64,000 nucleotides of DNA from Isoetes taiwanensis (lineage: Eukaryota; Streptophyta; Lycopodiopsida; Isoetales; Isoetaceae): positions 5,034,600 through 5,098,599 of the forward strand of contig JAJEKV010000058.1 of assembly GCA_021234155.1 (NCBI GenBank), in the 5' to 3' direction. The notes beneath the pieces were generated by a model. It was given only the letters and a program-made list of their open reading frames with translations. It was not told the DNA's origin and ran no database searches. Below are positions 54,684 through 64,000 of this stretch, one piece after another; within the stretch, counting starts at the first letter, position 1; the number at the start of each line of letters is the position of its first letter. A program made the translations under genes and the position numbers.

Positions 54684-55329
54684 TGGCACTGTGCGATGGG
54701 GTGAATCAATGCACATTTTTTCTTAGACCAGTCATCTAAGCCAATTTGCCTGCCCAATTTGATCTTTGGAACTCATCATGCATGCATTATGCATATGCAG
54801 ATTGGGCCGAATTTGTCATTGCGATGGCATAGCTTCATCTGATGGCATGTCTGATTTTACCTCCTTAGTAGCTGCTTTGCTTTACTAGTTAACCCTATTA
54901 CTTTGCCAAAAGCCGGCCGGAGGACAAAAATTCACTCTTATGCCGGTCTGCTCTTTCCGCCCAATATTTCCTTTGAACTGTCATGGAAGGGGATTAGTCT
55001 CGCCAAAGCCGGCAGATGCCGCTTTTGTAAATGAAACAGAGGATTTTTTTGAAGTAAAAAAGCGACAAAGCTTCGATGAAGCAAGGGATGCAAATCGAAG
55101 AATCGATCCCAAAATCCGGGGCAAACTTCGATGAAGCGGCGGATGCAAATGCGATAAACCTTGTTCGGCAAGAAACCTAGACCGGGGAAAAACAAACCCT
55201 GGCGTGGTCCGCCCCTGCTCGAAACCCTCTATTGCGGCAATCGCCCACCGCATATCCATCCCCATCTATCGAAAAATCACGGCGTCCTCTGTTTTTCTTT
55301 CTCCGCAAGCATCCCCCGCCATAGCTCGT

Positions 55330-55530
55330 TGCTCGAAGCCGCCGCCATGAAACCGCACGCAAGAATCCCCGCCATAGCTTCGTCTCACGCAAGCATACCC
55401 TACCATAACTTCATTTGCATGAACCTGCCGCCATGAAATTGCATGCAAGCATCCCTTGCCATAGCTCGTCTCTGCCATAGCTCGAGACCGTGAGCCATAG
55501 CCCCTGCCATAGCTCGAATCCCTTGCCATA
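55330..55530. repeat. GCCATAGCTCG short repeats
   Basis: GCCATAGC(T)TCG and CCATGAAA(C/T)(C/T)GCA(C/T)GCAAG units alternate about eight times. Confidence 0.75.
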
Positions 55531-55537
55531 CTTCCTG

Positions 55538-55580
55538 TTAGGGTTAGCCGTTAGGGTTAGGTTAGGGTTAGGTTAGGTTT
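55538..55580. repeat. Interstitial telomere-like tract
   Basis: TTAGGGTTAG...TTAGGGTTAGG with TTAGGG and TTAGG units, about 40 bp. Too short and mixed for a chromosome end. Confidence 0.8.
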
Positions 55581-56988
55581 TGAAATTGATTATTTGTAAA
55601 CTTTCTTTTATGTTTTATGCAATGCAATGCTATTTTATCTTATCTAATGGAATTTTTTTCGTATATTGCCCTCTCGATATCCTATTATAATACAAACAAC
55701 AAATAACCTATTATAATACAAACAATAATGTGTGCAAGAAAACAGCATTATTATTCCCATAAGAGCCTAGAATAGTCTCCCAGCTGATGAGGAATTGCAA
55801 TCACATAATATGTAGATGGATATTTGAAACTTTAACATTGTCAAAAACATTAGCTTTACTTTTCATTGCTATCTGGGAACTTTGAAAACTGTCTGATGTC
55901 TTAATAAAATTATGTAAAATTTAATATCCCAAAGTACATTTTCTAGATGTCATGGCCATCTGGGACATATAAACCCCAAACTAAGATTCCTTTCGTCTTT
56001 CTTCATCATCATTTGTCTATGTTAGACGTGTTGGTCCTTGCTCTAGGTCCGCCTAATTTTGCCGCCTCAAAATGGAATCATGCTAATATATTTCATTATT
56101 TTGCTCCTAAGAACCCTATATTCTTAACAGTAGCTACCATTTGAGATACATATGGACTTGCGAAAAGTCCATATATAATGAAATTGTGCTTCCTTTGGAT
56201 TGAAAATGAAGACCAATGGTGAAAAAGAGCTAGAAACTATACCAATTATGCAAATTACAAGAAATAGAGGATGAGGAACATGTATAGAACAAATGCTCGA
56301 AATATGATAAAGAAGAGGGGTCAGTGGCATAAATTGGAGAGTCAAAGTGGAACAAGGAACGAAATAGAGATCAAGCTACTTAATTGGTGGCATGGACTGA
56401 GAGCCTATCCATGAGGTCTTCAATGGGTATATAGATGTGGTGGGAGCGATCACAATCTCCATGAATTTGTGATTGCCATAAACAGTCGTCTACTTATACA
56501 AATAGTAAAGTCTTTGTTGTAAAACCTGGTGTGACGAGCTTTAGCTATTAGCCCCCAATGTATCTATCATAGGACCTAGCTGGTCAAACATTGACAATAA
56601 ATCTTATCTTTTACCTTTTCATGGCAATCATCTGCACGAGCAGATTCTGATTGATTTCATTAATGTATCCAACATTCCTTTGGTTCTTCTGGAGTCTTCC
56701 TTTAAATATATTGTATTAAAAACCTATGGATAAAGTATAACAGATAGAGAACTTGGGATCATCATGCTTTGCTAAAGAAAACCCAAGTGTATTCTTTGTA
56801 AACCTTTTTACAATATCAAAGACATTGCAAATTTTTATTTCCTCAATAATGATATAGTTATTATACAACTCTATTATTACTTACTTATAACAAGAGACCA
56901 ATTTTCTTATTTATATGCTGATGTCATGGTGCCAAGTAGTATTTAATACCCATATGTTATATTACTTTTACTGAATTGGTGGCCATTT
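55581..56988. other. No gene recognised
   Basis: AT-rich. Contains the hairpin ATATGGACTT-GCGAA-AAGTCCATAT at 56150-56174. The 3' UTR of the aspartic protease would lie just below 56989. Confidence 0.5.
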
Positions 56989-58299
56989 TCAGATGGTGGT
57001 GCAGTCTGTTTTGAGGAAAGAGAGCGTCATTCCAACAGTATCATGAGCGACCAGGTAATTCTGCTGCATAATATTTCCGATAATCCCAAAACCATCAGCT
57101 TGAGGTTGCAGCAACAAGCACCTGATGGTCTGGGCAGCATCAATATAAACCAAGTAATTCTCTTCAGGAGGTTGCATAGAAGCGCCATCAAACTGGAAGC
57201 TGAGGGAGGGGAATTGAACAGAAGGTGCAGAAGAAGTATCAAAGCAATCATAACTGTTATATGCGACCAAGGGAACGCCAGGGAGGGCAGCGACAAAAGC
57301 GGCTTTAACATAACTGTAAACAGCAGGGTCCAAGAGAGTCAAGGTGGTACCAGAATCAAAGATGGTACCCTGAGGGTTGAGATCTGATGTAGGAATGGTT
57401 GAGTAGATGACAGTATTACCGACAGTGATGTTATGGAGCAGGACAGAGTAATAACCGGTGGAGGGCTGGAGGATAGGGGTAGAGCTGGCGGAAGGGTCTG
57501 AGATAACAGAAGAATCACCAAGGAGCAAGACACTGTCATTACTGATGCTATAGCTAGTGAGGCAGTAAGAAAATTTTCCATTAAGGGACGCTGCTTGGGA
57601 GATGAAGGAAGGGGAGGTCAGGCTGAATCCAACAAGCCCATCTGCGCCACTGAAGGTACCAGAGATGGAATGAGCACAACCCAGAATGACGTTGAACTGT
57701 TCTGACAGACCGGACGTATAGAGAAGGGAGAGGGCCTCTGAGGCATACTCTCCGTCGTTGTAGCTTTGATCCAAATACGTGTAGTGGTATTTGCAGCTCT
57801 CAGACTGGGTGCAGTTTGTCTCCGGCAGTAGCCCGCATTGCGCCGAATCGCATGCCACCGTAGCGAAGGTAGTGGACTGTGCAGAATCTAGCACAGTTGG
57901 CGGGCATGATTCGCACGTTGTGGCTGAACATGCCGTGCACTGGCCGCATTTGAACCAGATTAGATTGCTTCCTGTGTCCAGTATAGCCGTGAATTTCTGG
58001 GCCGGCGTTCCCACCTCCACCTCCATCAAATACTCTGCCACCGCATACTGCAGTTGGGTTGTGTAGCTATTCGTACCCAGTTGCCTTCCATGAATTGCCA
58101 GACCATTTTTGATCGATTCTATCCTTCTCTGGCTTCTCACTACTGCGTTACTTAGCTTCTCAGGTATTGATTTGCCTGCATCCACATGGCGCAGACTTGC
58201 TCTGGATGAACTGGCCGTTGCAGAATTTGGAAGAAAAATTATCAGAAATGTAGTAATCACACAGCCAAGAACCTGTTGCCTCTGCCTATGGTTCTCCAT
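56989..58299 (-). CDS. Nepenthesin-type aspartic protease, 436 aa, intronless
   Basis: Secreted pepsin-family (A1B) endopeptidase of the plant CDR1/nepenthesin group. The frame is open from an ATG at 58353, but the second ATG (58299) is preferred: it places a hydrophobic signal peptide (VLGCVITTFLIIFL) near the N-terminus, and a TATA-like TTATATG lies at about 58384-58390. Residues by the short start: prodomain to about 85; first active site AILDTGSNLIWF (Asp108); the nepenthesin Cys-rich insert CGQCTACSATTCESCP...CDSAQC; flap YTYLDQSYNDG; GADGLVGF; second active site GTIFDSGTTLTLL (Asp315). Ends FLKTDCTTI. Several NxS/T sites. No defects. A broken relative lies at 46060-46412. Confidence 0.9.
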   Translation of the reverse strand: MENHRQRQQVLGCVITTFLIIFLPNSATASSSRASLRHVDAGKSIPEKLSNAVVRSQRRIESIKNGLAIHGRQLGTNSYTTQLQYAVAEYLMEVEVGTPAQKFTAILDTGSNLIWFKCGQCTACSATTCESCPPTVLDSAQSTTFATVACDSAQCGLLPETNCTQSESCKYHYTYLDQSYNDGEYASEALSLLYTSGLSEQFNVILGCAHSISGTFSGADGLVGFSLTSPSFISQAASLNGKFSYCLTSYSISNDSVLLLGDSSVISDPSASSTPILQPSTGYYSVLLHNITVGNTVIYSTIPTSDLNPQGTIFDSGTTLTLLDPAVYSYVKAAFVAALPGVPLVAYNSYDCFDTSSAPSVQFPSLSFQFDGASMQPPEENYLVYIDAAQTIRCLLLQPQADGFGIIGNIMQQNYLVAHDTVGMTLSFLKTDCTTI

Positions 58300-58383
58300 T
58301 TGCTTTGAGAATGAGCTGCCAGAAGTGCTACGTGCAGCCCTACTTGTACACACATCGGATCATTACATGAAGCTTCCGAATGG

Positions 58384-58390
58384 CATATAA
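58384..58390 (-). promoter_or_regulatory. TATA-like element of the aspartic protease
   Basis: TTATATG on the minus strand, about 30 bp before the first ATG and 85 bp before the preferred one. Transcription starting about 30 bp downstream would exclude or barely include the first ATG. Confidence 0.4.
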
Positions 58391-58893
58391 GTGAGTCACT
58401 GTAGGCACCCACTTCAAGTAGAAAATGTCTCAACGTTGCACGATTCATTTTGTTCTCAGAGATCAGGTCGTCTTTAACAGATATTCTATGTCCCTTATTG
58501 GGTTGCCAGCTGAAGTGCATTGCTTTGAGTATTGGGTATGATATTCAACAGGGATTGATACTTTGGACGAAGTTTGCTAGTATCTTGTAATCGTGGTTAG
58601 GCACTCAAACGAAAGGAATATATGCAGGGAGAAAAGGTCTTCAGACGTAGGGGCCTTAAAATAAAAACTAAAGGAAGATGGGCAATTGGAAGCTTCTTTA
58701 TTCTGATTAAATTCAGATGCATCAATGGGCTCCTAACCGACGTTCTATAGACACGTAAGTTGCGACGTCGATCTAACGTACAGACGTTGTGTTTAAATAT
58801 ATATTTTCTCTAAATAAATTAGCCGTGTAGAATCTAATGCGTGCTGGAATGAAGGGTTGGGTGGGAATGGAATAACAAAGAACTTGCCAAGAT
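58391..58893. other. Upstream region of the aspartic protease
   Basis: No coding frame supported. Confidence 0.5.
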
Positions 58894-59305
58894 ATGGAGT
58901 TGGCAATAGGACTTCAGTTGGATAACATGATTCCGTGCATTTTGTATAGGGGAATGGATGTTAGGACTTCATTCCCAGTTTTGCAGGTGGTCCGCGGTGT
59001 GACCATCCTCCTCATGAGTGCCATTTTCGACGGGAATGAATTCATAGAAGGCAGTCTCTGGTGGATCTGTGGGGTTCAAGTTGGTTGCCATACAGTAGCA
59101 TTCTGCAACACCAAAATCAGTACACACAAGAGGAACAGCTCCAGCATAGTGTCTTAAATGGAGCCACATAAGGATACATGGCTCCTGTCATTATGGTTCC
59201 AATCATCTTGGCATGGGGCCAAAGAAGTTGAACAATCCATTCCAGCTTAGAATTCTTCTGGAAAATTTCTTTCAATTCATCTGCCAGAGTTGGGTTTGGA
59301 GAAAG
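58894..59305 (-). pseudogene. Unidentified gene fragment cut by the copia insertion
   Basis: The minus strand reads LADELKEIFQKNSKLEWIVQ continuing LLWPHAKMIGTIMTGAMYPY directly from the LTR edge, then stops. A neighbouring frame continues VPLVCTDFGVAECYCMATN and LNPTDPPETAFYEFIPVENG. This looks like real coding sequence with one frameshift, but I cannot name it. Its upstream part would lie beyond the retrotransposon, outside the window. Confidence 0.4.
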
Positions 59306-59523
59306 TGTTGGAACAAGTGGCAACAAATTAGAGGTGCAGGTGTAACCATGCATCAAGAAGAAGTAGTGGTTCAGTTAATCTTAGTTGTGGCTATTTATAG
59401 CAGAATCTTAAACGTAGGGATAATGATGGCATCTGTTGTATTGGGAGATATAAAAGATAATAAAAGGGTTGAACGTGTGCTTTTCCGGAAAGATTCTTGC
59501 CTTCCTATTCTTGTATCTCTTTT
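59306..59523 (+). repeat. Copia 5' LTR
   Basis: Starts TGTTGGAAC. TATAAAA at 59449-59455. The end is set by the primer site; the last bases are TTTTA rather than the usual CA, so the border may be off by a base or two. Confidence 0.9.
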
Positions 59524-59524
59524 A

Positions 59525-59536
59525 TGGTATCAGAGC
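59525..59536 (+). promoter_or_regulatory. Primer-binding site (initiator Met-tRNA)
   Basis: TGGTATCAGAGC, complementary to the 3' end of plant initiator tRNA-Met. Classic for plant copia elements. Confidence 0.93.
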
Positions 59537-59607
59537 GGGAACAGTGATCAGTGATCAAGGGTTGGATCAGGGTGAGTTGAGAAGCGAGGATTTCTGGATT
59601 TTTCATC

Positions 59608-62600
59608 ATGTCGGAGAAGAGATCCATGGAAAAACTTTCGGCTGCCAATTCTTATATCTGGTTCATAAAAGTGAGAGGAATTTTGGCTGAGAAGGGACTT
59701 TGGGGAGTTTGTTCGGGGAGCGCATTGGGGCACCAAATCCGATGAGGATGATGAAGCGACAAATAGAGAGAATCTCACAAAATGGGAGCAACTCAACTGG
59801 CGTGCCAAGAATCGAATTATGAAGTATGTGCAAGATGCCCAAATTCCATGCATTGAGGAAGCAGCAACAGCAAAAGATGCATGGGAATATCTGATCAATG
59901 CATTCAAGAAAGATCAGTTTTCTCAGCAAGTCATGCTCTATGCTCAGATCTTTACTGCAAAACTCAAGGAAGGAGGTGATGCATCTGAATACATCGAATC
60001 AGTAAGGACTGCAGCCAAGCAACTTCATGGGATGGGCAAGCCTTTGCCTGATGATGCCATTGTTGGGGCTCTTATTGTTGGGCTGCCACCATCATATGAC
60101 AGTGTGAGAACTGTCATAGGAAGTGCTAAGGAGATCAGTCTTGATTGGGCATGCACACAAATACTGCAGGAAGAAGCAGTAAAGAAGGGACGGAAGAAGG
60201 TAGAGCGTGGGACTCTATCAAATGATAATGTGGCCTTGATGGCAAAGAGGGAGAAACAAGATTCAAGAAAATGCTACAATTGTAATCAGATTGGGCATAT
60301 TGCTAGAGACTGCCCGGAGGCACCAAAAGATAAGAAAAAGAGAGAGGAGAAATCCAAGTCAAAGGGCAAGTATGAGTTCAAGAGAGGAGACAAGAAACGA
60401 GAAAACTCTCATGCACATAAGGCTGTGGTGGAAACGGTCAGCAGTGAGAGTGAAGAGGAGGACACTAGCAGTGAAGGAAGCTTCATGGCAAGAACCATTG
60501 ATGTGCAATCTTGGTTGACTCGGAGGTGGAGCAATGCACTGCAGGTTATGGGTCAGATGAATTCATGGATGAAAGGGGAATCATCTACAGAAAAAGAACA
60601 AGTTTTTCTTATGGAGAGTCAAGAAGACTGGTACATGGATTCAGGAGCAACTGATCATATGACAGGTAATAGGGCACTGTTCAGTGAATTCACAGAGGAA
60701 GTTGAAAAGCGGGCAGTAGTCACAGGCAAAGGTCAACTAACAGTAATGGGAAAAGGCAAGATTCCCATCCATCTGGCATGTGGTGCACAGGAAGTGAAGG
60801 ATGTGTTGTACGTGCCTGGCTTACATGTCAACCTCTTGTCAATCTCCAGGCTTGATGATGCAAATTTGGATGTCAAATTTGGAGCCAGGCAGTGTTGGAT
60901 ACTAAACAAGGATCATAGAATCATTGCTCGAGGAGCAAGATCAGGAAACCTGTACAAATTAACATGGGCAGAGGAGGGGTCCAAAGCATTTTTGACGAGT
61001 AGTCACAAGAGCAAGGGGCACCTCTGGCATGAACGGCTTGGTCATGCAAACCCAAAGTATTTCAGGAAATTGATCAAAGAAGATATGGTTGCAGATCCAC
61101 CTGGGCTCCAGAGGTTTCGAGGCAATCTTTGTGCAGGATGCCTCAAAGGCAAACAAGCCAAGAAACCGTCACCTAAGGAAGAAGCTATTCGTGCCACTCG
61201 GCCTCTTGGGCTAGTGCACATGGATCTCTGGGGACCAGCGCGCAGCAGCTCGTTGTCTGGTAAAAAGTATTTCTTTCTGTTGGTTGATGATTTCTCACGT
61301 AAATCATGGGTGGTCTTTCTATCCGAGAAATCCGAAGCATTCCATGAGTTTCGAGCATGGAAACAAGCTGTGGAGAATGAGCAGGAACGAAAGATTCAAC
61401 GAATCAGGTCAGACCGTGGTGGGGAATTTATGTCAGATGACTTTCAGACATTCTTGAGGAATCATGGGATTCGTCATGAGACGTCAATTCCTTATGAACA
61501 CCAGCAAAACGGCGTTGTGGAAAGGAAAATTCGCACTGTAGTAGAGTGTGCACGAACACTGCTGCATGCTAATGATATTGCTACACAATTTTGGGCTGAA
61601 GCAGTTAATGTGGCAGTCTATTTGTCTAACAGATTACCTACCAAGGCTCTAAAGAGCCAAGTTCCTGAGACAAGTTGGAGTGGGATTAAACCTACCATTG
61701 CACACCTGCGAATTTTTGGATGCACAGCATACACTTTTCTCAGCAAAGATGAACGCAAAGGGGGGAAGCTCACATCTAAAAGTGTGAAATGTATCTTCTT
61801 GGGCTATTGCGAGAATAGCAAAGGATACAAATTGTTGGATCCACTCACAGGACGCATTCTGAACAAGAGAAGTGTTCGGTTTGATGAAGATGATTTCAGT
61901 TTGGCCAGACAAGGGATACCTCGGGCACATTCAAGGGTGGCATCGGGTGTTTCTTTTGGTGACTCAGATACTTCCGACGCATCCAGCAGTGACGAGGAAG
62001 CAGATATAGATGAGGCACAAGGGGTTCAAGAGGGGACTGCAGCAGGTACAGTACCAGCACAAATTCCACATGAGATGCAGGCCTCATCCTCTGTCCGCAG
62101 ATCCCAGAGGACATGGAAGCCTACTGAACGGAATTTACAGCGATTTGCTCTGAGTTGTGCAGTCCATATTGGAGAACCAAGCAGCTTTCAAGAAGCACGG
62201 CAAAGCCCTCAGGCACACAACTGGCATGCAGCAATGCTAGAAGAAGTACAATCCCTGGAGCAGAATCAAACTTGGGATCTTGTTCCATTGCCTTGTGGAA
62301 GGAGAGTGGTGGGCTGTAAGTGGATTTACAAAGTGAAGTATAATCAGCATAGTCAGGTGGATAGATTCAAGGCCCGGCTTGTGGCACAAGGTTACTCCCA
62401 AGTTCCTGGTGTGGATTTCAATGAGACCTTCTCTCCCGTAGCTCGCTTATCCTCCATTCGAGTTGTATTGGCAGTAGCAGCAGCTCACGATATGGAATTG
62501 GATCAAATGGATGTCAAAACGGCCTTTTTGCATGGTACCCTGCAAGAGGATGTCTACATGCGTCAACCTCCAGGATTTGAGGCACCAGGTAAGAGTCATT

Positions 62601-63791
62601 TGGTCTGCAAACTTAAGAAAGCATTGTATGGTCTCAAGCAGTCTCCTCGTGTATGGTACCAAACAATTCATGTTTTTTTCAATGAGCATGGGTTTGTCAG
62701 AAGCCATGCAGATTGGAATATCTATACAAAAAAGCATGATCAGGAATGGATCATAGTGGTTCTATATGTAGATGATCTAATTTTGGCCAGCACTAAGAGG
62801 TCATCTTTGGATACGTTGAAAAGGCTACTGGCCTCCAGATTTTGCATGACGGATTTAGGCTCTCTGAGCTATTTCCTTGGAATCCAGATTGCTCGTGACA
62901 GGAATGCCAAAAGCATTCGTCTCAGTCAGGTGCAAAATATTGATGGTGTCCTTCAAAAGTTTCACATGACGGACTGCAAAAGCCTCACTATACCTGCTGT
63001 TCCTTCAATCCCATTGACCAAGGACATGTGCCCCAGCAATCCTGAAGATGAAGCCTACATGCAGGATGTGCCGTATCAGAGTGCAGTAGGTAGTCTCATG
63101 CACATTATGGTATGTACAAGACCGGATCTAGCCACGGCAGTGGTGTCTGCAAGTCAATTTCTTAGTCATCCCGGCCCGGAGCATTGGAAAGCAGTTTGTC
63201 GCATCCTGCGGTATCTCAAAGCTACTCGAAACCTTGTCCTTCAGTATGCACCCCATTCTCTCTTTGGTACTCAACTGCAAGCATATGCTGATGCTGACTA
63301 TGGGGGTGATCTCCAAGATCGGCATTCACGAACGGGGTTTTGCTTTATGTTGCATGGGGGGGCAGTCAGCTGGTGCAGCAAAAAGCAAAGGGCAATAGCG
63401 GTCTCCAGCTGTGAGAGTGAGTACATGGCCCTGTGTGCTTCAGCAAAAGAGGCCATGCTGTGAGAGTGAGTACATGGCCCTGTGTGCTTCAGCAAAAGAG
63501 GCCATATGGTTGTCAAGATTAATGAATGAAATTGGTGAGACTCAACATGGAGCAGTTCAGATCTGGAATGACAATCAGGCTGCATTGTCACTTGTGAAGA
63601 ACCCAACGAATTGGTCAAAGGCAAAGCATATAGAAATTCAATATCACTTTACCAGGGAGAAGGTTGCAGAAGGAAAGATCAAAGTCAGATATCTGAAGAC
63701 TGAGAAAATGACAGCAGACATTCTAACAAAAGCATTGCCAAGGAGGAGGTTTAGAGAATGTGTGACAGAGCTGGGATTGAGAACAGTGTAA
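59608..63791 (+). pseudogene. Copia gag-pol polyprotein with two frame breaks
   Basis: Gag starts at 59608 (MSEKRSMEKLSAAN); this frame stops at 59743-59745. The main frame, open from 59675, carries the rest, so a one-base shift lies between about 59695 and 59740. From the ATG at 59819 there are 1214 codons: gag; zinc knuckle CYNCNQIGHIARDCP (residue 152); protease DSGATDH (Asp274); GAG-pre-integrase HLWHERLGH (401) and CAGCLKGK; integrase D469, D532, E568 (DLWGP, SDRGGEF, D-35-E spacing); RT from about 818 with YVDD at 983-986; RNase H YADADYGGD (1156). A 49-bp duplication stops the frame at 63463; the final RNase H part (63506-63791) is in another frame. Confidence 0.93.
63408..63505 (+). 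repeat. 49-bp exact tandem duplication in RNase H
   Basis: 63408-63456 and 63457-63505 are identical. 49 is not a multiple of 3, so it shifts the frame. Confidence 0.95.
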
Positions 63792-63803
63792 ATGGTTTCA
63801 CCT

Positions 63804-63812
63804 GAGGAGGAG
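63804..63812 (+). promoter_or_regulatory. Copia polypurine tract
   Basis: GAGGAGGAG directly before the 3' LTR. Confidence 0.85.
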
Positions 63813-64000
63813 TGTTGGAACAAGTGGCAACAAATTAGAGGTGCAGGTGTAACCATGCATCAAGAAGAAGTAGTGGTTCAGTTAATCTTAGTTGTGGCTA
63901 TTTATAGCAGAATCTTAAACGTAGGGATAATGATGGCATCTGTTGTATTGGGAGATATAAAAGATAATAAAAGGGTTGAACGTGTGCTTTTCCGGAAAGA
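63813..64000 (+). repeat. Copia 3' LTR, truncated by the window end
   Basis: 188 bp, no difference from 59306-59493. Confidence 0.95.

Larger units (their letters stand above)
59306..64000 (+). mobile_element. Ty1/copia element, recent, runs off the window
   Basis: 5' LTR 59306 to about 59523, Met-tRNA primer site 59525-59536, gag-pol, polypurine tract, 3' LTR from 63813 (188 bp visible, identical to the 5' LTR). Domain order PR-IN-RT-RNase H defines copia. The visible part is 4.7 kb and about 30 bp of the 3' LTR are missing. It interrupts an older gene fragment. Confidence 0.95.

Noticed and set aside
54940-55436. Overlapping frames of 60-95 codons on both strands
   Set aside because: Open in several frames because of GC-richer repeats (GCTTCGATGAAGC, GCCATAGC); no recognisable protein.
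55538-55580. Chromosome end
   Set aside because: Only about 40 bp, with genes and elements on both sides.

Overview
This is nuclear DNA of a land plant. The evidence is two plant-type host genes, a nodulin-like/NFD4-like MFS transporter with GT-AG introns and an intronless nepenthesin-type aspartic protease, embedded in a dense field of plant retrotransposons and DNA transposons. The unusual Ty3 and non-LTR families and the high mobile-element load suggest a large genome of a seed-free plant (fern, lycophyte or moss) or a gymnosperm. That placement is an impression, not a demonstration.

Layout. 1-1318: end of a decayed LINE. 1564-2100 (minus) and 25685-27230 (plus): two divergent open frames that were neighbours before a large Ty3/gypsy element (G1, 2178-24818, CCCTA target duplication on both sides) landed between them. 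The intergenic part of that pair, now at 24918-25675, carries an array of 16-bp palindromes at 30-32 bp spacing. I regard this as the most unusual structure in the window.

G1 is itself nested. A 3.65-kb TIR DNA transposon (4330-7978) sits between its RNase H and integrase, and a second, minus-strand element of the same gypsy family (G2, 9568-20690) is inserted between its integrase and its third ORF. Both gypsy copies carry a roughly 1000-residue ORF3 (globular, coiled coil, globular) between integrase and 3' LTR, where env-like genes sit in Athila-type elements.

27290-42690 has no intact host gene. It holds a candidate Helitron (30482-32797), two LINE copies lying tail to tail (33244-35518 plus, 35519-37900 minus), two LINE 3' ends with microsatellite tails, and assorted tandem and palindromic repeats. 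42695-45292 is the MFS gene (3 exons, 571 aa). 46060-46412 is an aspartic-protease pseudogene related to the intact gene at 56989-58299. Between them lie an L1-type fragment, a tRNA-derived SINE-like segment, microsatellites, clusters of a 22-bp GC palindrome and a short telomere-like tract.

From 59306 to the window end is a young Ty1/copia element. Its two LTRs are identical over all 188 comparable bases, yet its ORF is broken by a frameshift in gag and a 49-bp tandem duplication in RNase H. Only the MFS and aspartic protease genes look like functional host genes. Most of the rest is layered transposon insertion and decay.
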